From positions 1,762,001 to 1,826,000 of the forward strand of contig NC_070567.1 of assembly GCF_026914185.1 (NCBI RefSeq): DNA of 64,000 nt, in the 5' to 3' direction. Source of the DNA: Puccinia triticina. Lineage: Eukaryota > Basidiomycota > Pucciniomycetes > Pucciniales > Pucciniaceae. This document shows, piece after piece, positions 56,242-64,000 of the stretch; within the stretch, counting starts at the first letter, position 1; every line of letters starts with the position of its first letter. Position numbers and translations under genes: made by a program. The notes beneath the pieces are model-generated. The model made no database searches and had not been told where the DNA came from. It saw nothing but the letters and a program-made list of their open reading frames with translations.

Positions 56242-57734
56242 GAATTCCACTAATATATAGAATGCGGGCCGAGAGCAGGTTGAGCAGCGCGAGGGTTTTC
56301 CTGCTGGCGAGACCTACACACGGGCTGGTTGGGAAGGGCCGGTGCTAGTATCGGCGACGGTAGCGATGCGCTCGAGACAGACAAACAGTGGCACCACCAA
56401 CGAAGGGTCAAAAGCCTCTGGCGGAAGTATTCTCGACTGATTGGGGGGCGACTGGAGATCTGGGCGAGTTACGAATGGATCAGACGAGCTGGTGCGAGCA
56501 GCTAGTGTGACGTCACCTTGTTCAGGTCATCGTTCATCTCGCTCTCATCCTCTCCCCTCCATCCTGCCAATGCTCCAATTCCCTCCCCCTCATGCGTTCT
56601 TATTACCCCTTCCCCATTTTTCTTGCTCCACATCCCCCTTATGTATTAGTTCCTCCCAACCTCAACTAGTCCTTGAAAACCCCTCCCGAGGTTGACCAAC
56701 TTAAATCTGGATTCCAGTTCAGATCACTTCGACCCGCTTGCACACCAACTCGCCCCCAAACTTTCATCTGCCTGAAACCATTTGTATTTGTTTATGCGTA
56801 TATTGGGAAGATTGGGAAGACGGTCAAGCAGAAGAACAGAATAGGATGAGGGGCTGTAAGGTTTCAAGAAGTCTTCCATCACACAAATCTGTACCACCCT
56901 TGTGGCTCCTCGTGCTGGGCTACCATTGCGAGAATAAAAAGGAGAGACCGGGCCCACAACCATCTTGCCAAAGCAAGTCACATTCGCCTACCTTGTTGTT
57001 ACGGTCGCTACTCATCATGGTCTCCATTCTACTCATTTTCCTAGTCAGTTTCTTTATCTTACCTGTGCCCCGCACTTCTTCAGCTATGAACTAACAGACA
57101 GGCCTTCTCCAATAGCTCATCGGACAATATGCTTCTACGCAGACGGTACCTGCAACAGGGATCAGTTTGCTAGAAGAACAGCCTTCCCATTCGGCTGAAT
57201 GTCAAGTGGTGATCGAGGCAGGATCAAAAGCAACAATCGATAATTATCCCCCGCCGTTTACTCTGGTGAGTCCTGCCAACGGATTTTAGAGCCATTTCGA
57301 GCCATATGTAGTCTGAATTTTCCCGACAAAATCTGCTTGCACGTGTAGCCGCATTATTATATGGGAGATCGTGACCTTGAGCAGGGAAATTATCGAAGCA
57401 ATCACGGTTTCCCGTTTTCGGCAGATCATCTGGGAAGACCCGCCGAACATCGCACTATCTCGCCCAGTGTCGGAACAGATGTTCAAAGGGGAGGAGGATG
57501 TTGTGGTGTTACCAGTTGCTACAGTTTCTGGTGTTCTGGACCTTCTTGGATTGTCTGGTTGCTCTGTCTCACAATACTTACTCTGACTTTGGGCTTCAAA
57601 TATCATCTTTTCCACCATTCTTGATCTTAATACACACTTTTTATATGCCAACGCCGTCTAGGCACAGGGATGACCACAATAGAAGTTAGAACGGTTCACA
57701 TTTAAAATTCTTCAGCAACACAAAAATTTAAAAC
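56242..57734. other. Unassigned region
   Basis: Contains protein-like plus frames around 57371-57586 (IIWEDPPNIALSRPVSEQMF) and 57060-57198, but no domain or intron model I can defend. May hold a decayed host gene or captured fragment. Confidence 0.25.
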
Positions 57735-58080
57735 CAGCAGAGCACTTAAGGTTTTGACTTCCAATCTCGAGCCAATTTGGCTGGCAAGTAATTACTCCCC
57801 AGGCAACTGGGATGCTGGTTCAACAATTGGTCCAACCAAGCAGTTCAGCTTGGTGACCAACACTAGTGGTGCACTTTCAGTGACCGTAACCATGAAACCC
57901 CCAGAGGGTAATGGTCGATGGAGGATTGGTCTAACAGTGTCTGGTCACCTTTGACCAACCATCCCCCAACCATCACAACACTGTTGTACAGCCTGCAGCA
58001 CAAGATGAACCAAAAAAAGTAGTGGGACTTGAACCCACAACCATGTGACAATTATCACCTACCAAATGAGGTGAGTGTAA
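57735..58080 (-). mobile_element. Possible tRNA-derived SINE
   Basis: On minus, a head of about 75 bases contains CACCTCATTTGGTAGG (A-box-like) and GTGGGTTCAAGTCCCAC (T-arm and B-box GGTTCAAGTCC) at the spacing of a tRNA promoter, followed by a T-run and an unrelated body to about 57735. Not a functional tRNA because the other arms do not pair well. No second copy seen in this window. Confidence 0.4.
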
Positions 58081-58192
58081 TTCAATGATACATGCATTAT
58101 GAAGTGTACTTGTGGAAGGCACATGCAAAAGGCCTTTTGAACTTGACAAAAGTTTCTTTTTCCTTGCTTTCTGAGTTTTTCTTGTCATTTTT

Positions 58193-58806
58193 TTATTCAT
58201 TAAATTTGTCAGACAATATCTTGCCTGCCAGGTTGTTGCTAAATGATGCTCTGATGATTATACTATTTGGAATTGTTAGAGGTTTCAATGAGCCTTCACA
58301 GATTTCACCATTGTACAATAGGTTCAAGAGGTTCTTCATGTGGGTGAAAGGAATTCCGGAGGTAATTGTTTGGGTTGTTGCAGCGGATTCTCTCAATGCT
58401 CTCATTGCCAAAAAGCATTCATTGTCTTTATAACTTTGAAAATACAGAAGCCATCTAGTTTTTGGATGGGCACCACTCATACTGCTGGGTAAGGGTTCAA
58501 AATTTGAGCATAGCCAGCATTCACAAAAATTCCGCAGGACTTTTACCCAGTACCACAAGAAATTAAATTATAAACTTCCCCTGAAATGGTGAGCTTGAAC
58601 GGCCAATTCATCTCACCCATGAATTGATATTTCTTGTTATCTTCAACTTGAAAGTGAAGGTGAAGGGAGGATTTGGACTCGGGGAAAGAAATTATTGAGA
58701 GCTCATCAAAGAAACTACTGGGAGCAGGGATTTCTTCACTGTCAGTAACACCGCAACAGCTGCGCTGCGCACAGCGGGAAGCGCTGTTGGATGAAATGTC
58801 AACCAC
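58193..58806 (-). other. Protein-like frames, family unknown
   Basis: Two consecutive minus frames: 58806-58543 (FFDELSIISFPESKSSLHLH, YQFMGEMNWPFKLTISGEVY) and 58480-58193 (TTQTITSGIPFTHMKNLLNL, LYNGEICEGSLKPLTIPNSI). A frame change separates them at about 58545-58480. Possibly a decayed lineage-specific gene. Confidence 0.3.
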
Positions 58807-60244
58807 ATGTCACATGACATAGTTGCAAGCTTGAAAACACTTCCAGAATTTTCTCTCTCAGTCTTTCTTCTCAGGGAATGAACTCAGAACCACCTCAGTC
58901 GGAATCAGAAACCAAGACCATCACCAACCATCACCACATCAACTGAACCCCGATATCAACTCAAGTTAAAGTCAAAACTATCAAGCAACCTGTAACAATT
59001 GCTTATCTAGATAAATCAACTCTGTTAAGTAGTGTCTATCGGCCAGTTATGTTCATAAATGAAGTCCTCAGAGAATAATCATTCAGGGGGAGGAGGAGAG
59101 GTACTTGAGATTTGTTATGTTGTCCAATTCATCATTCATCAGCTCAACGTGTTTTTTCCTTACATTCTTAGTTATTCTCTCTCAGTTCATCACCATTCTC
59201 AAAAGTCTTTCACTAAATTTCAACTAGCAATGACTAGGTAAAATACTTGTGATACTTATTTTTCTTCATGATGAATTGTCCCTTATTAACATTGTTTTTC
59301 TTCAGTTCTTTTACTACTACTGGTTATTTAAGTGCTTGCAATTATATATGATCTCTCTGAACTACAAACGCAGTGTTTTTTGCCTTGCATTGGCAAGCTT
59401 TAGCAGCAGGTGAGATGCTGCGCTTTTTGCTAATAAATCTAAGGGGGAAAAAAAAAATTCAGCGCGCTTGTTTCAGCGGTCCGCAGCGGAAAACCACTGC
59501 GCTGAGTGCTCAAAAGCGTTCAAAATTGCTGACAAGAGCGCTGAGCGCTAGAAAGCGGTGAAGCTTGCTGACAAGAGCGCTGAGCACTGAAAAGTGGTAA
59601 ATTTTTTCACTTCTGCACATCTTTTTTTTCTCCAAGTTAAGATTGGGACTCCGCAGCAAAAAAAAGTGCAAATGTTCTCTGTGCTATCACTGCTATTCTA
59701 AGAAAAAAGAGTGTTAAGATTTCGGACCCAGCCAACTGCACAAAGAGAAGAGCTTCTGAGAACAGTGCTCAAGATAGGGGCAGTGAGGATGTGGAGCTCA
59801 CCGGATGCGGCTCAAGGTACGGCACCCAGTGAAGAGAGGAAGATCCAATGACTGGATTGCTTGTATCAGGCTAGACTAATATAGACTAGATACAAGAAAT
59901 TGAGTTGTGGTTGTGACCATAAGAAATATAAAAGAGATTGAAGAGAAGATTCTCAAACTCTGAGAGATATTACAAATGAGTCAGGACTGTCACAAGCAGA
60001 GTGCGCAAACATCAGAGAATAAGGGGAGTTGGGAAAGATTGATAATCTAATCTTGGCAGGGAACAAGGTCACAAGGCAAGTATGGATACAATCATGACCA
60101 CTAACTACACCAGATCATAAGATGTGATTGAACATAAGAAGTGAAAGAAGGTGAATCAGATGGAATCATTTGAGAGTGAGCAGGAAGGGGAATGAGGTAG
60201 AAGGCAGAAAAGGAAGAGACATGAGGACAAAAACTCAACAAAGA
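58807..60244. other. No gene seen; AGCGC-rich patch at 59380-59610
   Basis: Mostly AT-rich without coding signal. 59380-59610 has GCGCTGAGCGCT and AAGCGGT words similar to the repeat at 23212. 59760-60240 is purine-rich on plus. Confidence 0.4.
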
Positions 60245-60610
60245 GGCTTGGTGGGTCCAAGCGCTGCAGCTCTCTGCGCTAGAAACACTTTTTGCAGATC
60301 AAAAGGGCTCAAAGCAAAGAAAAGCGCCACCAGCCACTTTTGCTGCACTGTTTTGCAGCAAAAGCGGGAAATAACACTTTGCTAACTGAATATCAAAATA
60401 TGTGCAGCGGTTTTCTTGCTTCACTGATGCTGAAAACAAAGCCTGGCCGCTGACACTATTGCTTTTTGGCGCCAGGAAAAGCGGATGGACGCTGCGCTGC
60501 GCTATTTTGGTGCTTTTGTCAGCAAAGCGCAAAGGTTGTGCTGTTGCTGTCAGTGGTCTGGCTTTGGCAAGATTTATTTCCTCTGGCGGCGTTAAAACCG
60601 TTACACTGTA
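60245..60610. repeat. AGCGC-rich repeat patch
   Basis: AAGCGCTGCAGC, AAAAGCGGATGGACGCTGCGC and GCAAAGCGCAAAGG; same word family as 23212-24052 and 59380-59610. Confidence 0.5.
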
Positions 60611-60619
60611 GGCCAGAGT

Positions 60620-60960
60620 AGGGATGAAACCAGGTCGGGTTCGGGTTGGAAAACAGTGCCCGAACCCAACCCAGAATTTAGTGCGGGTTGGGTTGGGTCG
60701 GGTCAGTTTTGAAAATATGCTGCCCGAACCCAACCCGGCATCTTACTGTTTTGGGTCGGGTCGGTTTCTGACCCGACAGGTCGCGGGTCGACCCAACCTA
60801 GTAGGCGCCCAAAACACCCAAACTTACTGTTGGAGGCATTGTAGTCGGGTCGCAGGCCGACCCAATTAGAAAATACGCTGCGCAAACCCGACCCGAAAAT
60901 CTAGCGGGTCTGTGGCGGGTCGGGTCAAAAACTAGTTTTTGAGACAAAAGCCGACCTGAC
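60620..60960. repeat. GGGTCGGGT-rich hAT terminal-type sequence
   Basis: Repeated GGGTTGGGTCGGGTC and complement CCCGACCC words spaced by AAAAT/GCTGCCCGAACCC. The same organisation is seen at 62264-62450 at the end of the hAT transposon, and such GGGT-rich subterminal zones are known at hAT ends. Likely the end of a related, deleted copy. Confidence 0.6.
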
Positions 60961-61489
60961 ACGGTTCGGGTACCCGGCGCAACCCTAGGCCAGAGGTTCT
61001 GGTAAGGCGCAAAGATGCCGAATGGCCAATCAGAAGGCCTTTGTAGGCATAGCGGGTAGAGTTCTGGTCAAACATGGACTGGGTGACGTTGAGGACCACA
61101 AGAGTGCAATCTCCACGGGGGAGGTTGACTTGCTTGTTGTTTAGATTACGTGGAAATGAGAATTGACAAGTTTCTTTGACCGTAAAAAGCCTATTGAGGA
61201 CCTTCAGGGAATTTTTCTTTGGATCCAGGACAATCTCTATGAAGAGATTGCCCAAGGCAGACTTACCGGGGACAAAGGAGTGAGGATGAAGTAACAAAGC
61301 TTCCTCAAACAGCTTGCTTGACCTGCAACTGAAAATTGATTTGAGATTCTTGTTCTCAACCAGCTTGTTGGTGGTCTGGGAGGTGAAATGGGAAACAGGA
61401 GAGTGGAACAGGTCCAATTTTTTTCCACCTGACCTTTGGAGCCAGAGTGGGCTGTTATAAATGGTGTTTAGAGAGTCCAGCGTGGCCAC
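60961..61489 (-). CDS. Hypothetical protein fragment
   Basis: Minus frame of about 170 codons, open from 61489 to the GGGT-rich repeat, without an ATG at its start. Segments: SLNTIYNSPLWLQRSGGKKL, FVPGKSALGNLFIEIVLDPK, VKETCQFSFPRNLNNKQVNL, RYAYKGLLIGHSASLRLTRT. Protein-like but unrecognised; perhaps an exon of a decayed gene, cut by the repeat. Confidence 0.35.
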
Positions 61490-62263
61490 TGACCAGTATC
61501 AGTTTTCCTTTTGTGAGTTGGATGAGGTGGCGTAAGACCTGAATGCTATGTTACAATGCCGTTACCAGTATCGTAACTACCCAGTGTTGGAACAGAGTTG
61601 TCCTTCTGAGTGAGCGTGTCTTCTGCAAGACTAGTACTTGTAGCCTTCTAGTTCCCGGAAACTCATTGAACATTCCATGACGTTACATGTTGTTACACAC
61701 CTGTGACATTTCAATCTAACAAAAAAAATTTCAAAAAACTACAAAACCCAATGAAATAAAATCCACAAAATTGCGCCGGTGGGCGCGAATTATTGTTGCG
61801 GGTGCCTCGTGAGAGGACCAAATACCTAACTTCGCTAATTCCCTCCTTGGGGGAGCGAAGCAACCTCTGACTAAATTAGCTAATTCCCTCCTTGGGGGAG
61901 CAAAGCGACCTCCACATTTCTGGGATGGCCCAAGCTGTCCCTATTTTTCTATTATTTTTTCCCATCCTCAACACCTCTTGTTGAGCTGTAATCAGAGCTG
62001 TAACATCATGGATTCCAGATTCTGTACAGTGCAACATGTGCAATACGGGATATAGCCAACTAGATGAAGTTGCAAAAAAAGACATTTGAATGTCATTACA
62101 TATCCCTAAAAATAGGACAATAGATGGAAAGATTCTCCTTGATGTTCTGCATCTTTTGTTCCCCCACAAATCAATCACACAATGTGATGTGACAAAGCTA
62201 CACAGGATTGAAAAAGGCCAAGTTCCTGATTCTCTCAGGCCGCGGGGTCCACTTAGTGTAGGG
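61490..62263. other. Unassigned, with a 45-bp-period direct repeat at 61835-61912
   Basis: CTAATTCCCTCCTTGGGGGA occurs at 61835 and 61880, each an internal CCTCC/GGGGG hairpin followed by AGCGAAGCAACCTC or similar. The rest has no recognised gene. Confidence 0.5.
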
Positions 62264-64000
62264 ATGTAAACGGGTTGGGTTTGGGTCAGAAAATGGTGCC
62301 CAAACCCAACCCAACGTGAGCACTGGGTTGGGTTGGGTTGGGACAAAACTGTAAATGTGCTGCCCAAACCCAGACCCATTAATGAAGAGTCAGGTCTGGG
62401 TTGGGTCCGGGTCAGGTCTCGGGCCGACCCAACCTTTTTTGCTGACCCAATCTCAGAAATGAGAATTAGACTGTAAATTTTCATGGAGAAAGAAAAACAA
62501 TAGACTAGTATTGTGTATAGTAGCTGGGTTTGTTTTTGTAGAATTTAAAGAGATGAAATCAAGGAAGTATTTAGTTATTAATCAATTTCCTCCACCTCAG
62601 TATCAAGGTCAGGGTATAGACCCTCCTTGCAGCGGATCCAATCTTGCGCACAAATGAGGGCCTTGAGTGTTTCTGGCTTCAACCTGGTTCAATAGTCACA
62701 GAGTACTCTCCTGCCGGTTGAGAATGCAGACTTGGAAGCAATCGATGTCATTGGGACCATTAATAACGATCTAGCAAGCTTGGAGAGATTTGGAAATCTT
62801 CCAGAGTGAGTGCTCCACCAGGCAAGAATCGAGAAATTCCAAGAATCATTCACAACAGAGGGTTCTTGAAGGTAGAGGTCAAGCTCGGCAGTTGTTGATA
62901 CCACTTGGGCGGAGTGCATTGCAGAAACATATTTTTTGAAATGCAAGTCAACATTGTCGTCATCTTGAGTCAAAGTTAGTTTATCAACTCAGGCTTGATT
63001 TGTATCTGCGGATTGTCCATCCCCATGTGGCTTTGTTTTCTTTGATAAGATTTTGCTAAACCAGGTCAAGAGGGTCTTTTTGATAGAATTGATACTACTT
63101 TCTGCTTCATCAGTACCGAGCTCGTCAGCAAGAAGGAATTCTATCATAGCCAGTTTACAGCGGGGATCCAAAACAAGGTTGATTGCGGCAAAATCCTTAA
63201 TTTTTTCCCAGTACTTGTCAAATTTCTCTCTCATTGGATTGATTAGGTTGATAAGGTCTGCTTGGACGTTGTTCAAACTTGCTTTGAGTTGCGCATCAAT
63301 CTTTTTCATGTTTTTATAAACAGCAGGAGCCGTTGGATATTTGGTCATAGCGAGTTTATTTGTGGCTACATAGTGGGTAGTAAAACAGAAGGACCTTTTA
63401 GAACATGATTTGGAAAGTCATTGGTATAATCTGACTGGAAAATAATCCTCACCAGAATTAAATATGGCCAAAAAGTCCTTCATAGTCAATATTTCCTGCC
63501 ACTTGGTGGGGGTCGGGCAGTCGGTGAAGTTGGCATCTTGCAAGGCCAAGGTATTGAATGCATCTTTGTAAGGAATAGCTGATTTCAACATCAGATAAAT
63601 CAAGTTCCAGCGGGTTGGAACATTAAGCAAGCGGAGGGCTTGCACTCCTTCTATGCTAGCTAGCTTGATGGCCTCCTGAAGAGCTGCTTGCGAGAAGGAG
63701 TACTTCTAGCATATCAAACGGCATCCCAAATCTTGTTGATGGAATAGGAGACGTGCTTGAGGCCGTCCTTCACAATCAGATTGATCACATGAGCAGCACA
63801 ACAAACATGGAAAAATTGTCCATTCATATTGGGTGGATCACTGCTTCAATCTTTCAGAACAGAGCAGACTCAAGCTAGGCCGGCATCATTTGCGAGTGCA
63901 TTTTCCACGGTTATAAAGCCAACCTTATTGTATATCTTCCATTTGGTGATAGTGGTAAGCAACTGATCAGCAATGGCTAGACCAGTATGAGGAGTCGGAA
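62264..64000 (-). mobile_element. hAT transposon, 3' part (runs off the window)
   Basis: Left terminus TAGGGATGTAAACGGGTTGG followed by GGGT/CCAACCC-rich subterminal repeats, then the transposase C-terminus reading inward on minus. The other end is beyond 64000. Transposase is decayed. Confidence 0.8.
62689..64000 (-). pseudogene. hAT-family transposase, partial and decayed
   Basis: Minus-strand order from the right edge: a segment with FFHVCCAAHVINLIVKDGL (the conserved H-N-L motif after the second catalytic region), then LLNVPTRWNLIYLMLKSAI, AINLVLDPRCKLAMIEFL, and the C-terminal dimerisation region TAELDLYLQEP, WWSTHSGRFPNLSKLARSLL and SAFSTGRRVL. In-frame stops occur after DAGLA, WDAV, RLYQ and TNQA, so no enzyme is made. 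The type is the plant and fungal BED-finger hAT (RICESLEEPER-like) group; the BED finger would lie outside the window. Confidence 0.85.

Noticed and set aside
58000..58080. Functional tRNA gene on the minus strand
   Set aside because: Only the T-arm and box motifs are convincing; acceptor and anticodon arms do not pair acceptably.
60650..60960. Telomere-like repeats (GGGTTG / GGGTCG)
   Set aside because: Not a regular telomeric hexamer; both strands alternate and the motif is tied to a hAT terminus.

Overview
This is a transposon-saturated stretch of a eukaryotic, most likely fungal, genome. Genes have short introns with canonical GT/AG borders, a TACTAAC branch point is visible, and the one intact housekeeping gene is a Notchless/Rsa4 ribosome-assembly factor. 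The mix of chromodomain Ty3/Gypsy, Copia, hAT and Helitron elements packed into each other suggests a large rust-type (Pucciniales) basidiomycete genome. That assignment is inference and was not tested by any search.

Layout: 1-5446 holds two related hAT-like foldback elements (8-bp target duplications), one carrying a palindromic hairpin array and a 19-bp minisatellite. 6316-11445 is the only host-gene island: a multi-exon A1 aspartic protease whose 3' end is cut by a Harbinger-like end, and the RSA4/NLE1 gene, both on the minus strand. 11818-17407 holds Harbinger-like, hAT-like and MULE-like non-autonomous elements. 17430-22700 is a decayed Copia element with a 1.4-kb TA-flanked TIR element inside it. 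22874-23211 is a head-to-head palindrome of a Gypsy RT/RNase H fragment.

The centre of the window (24058-53632) is one Ty3/Gypsy chromovirus in minus orientation, recognised from its 5-bp target duplication AGCGA, LTRs that are 990 and 991 bp once insertions are removed, a polypurine tract and a complete but decayed gag-PR-RT-RH-IN-chromodomain order. It was hit by four Helitrons of one family (5' TCC...CTTTCTTAAATCC-like start, 3' hairpin then CTAG, insertion between A and T) and by a solo LTR. Two Helitrons sit at exactly the same nucleotide of the two LTRs in opposite orientation. Within one Helitron lies a second solo LTR, and inside that a fifth Helitron with RepHel remnants and a captured piece of a cystathionine gamma-synthase gene. 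Another Helitron carries an intron-containing piece of an Rsp5/NEDD4-type HECT ubiquitin ligase and a second spliced gene fragment. A further spliced reading frame of unknown origin lies between the Gypsy 5' LTR and gag.

To the right (53633-64000) are MITEs, a repeat also found at 12 kb, a possible tRNA-derived SINE, AGCGC-rich repeats, and a decayed hAT transposase that runs off the window edge. Apart from the two host genes and possibly the spliced ORF at 46526-47403, almost everything here is mobile DNA or what mobile DNA has picked up.
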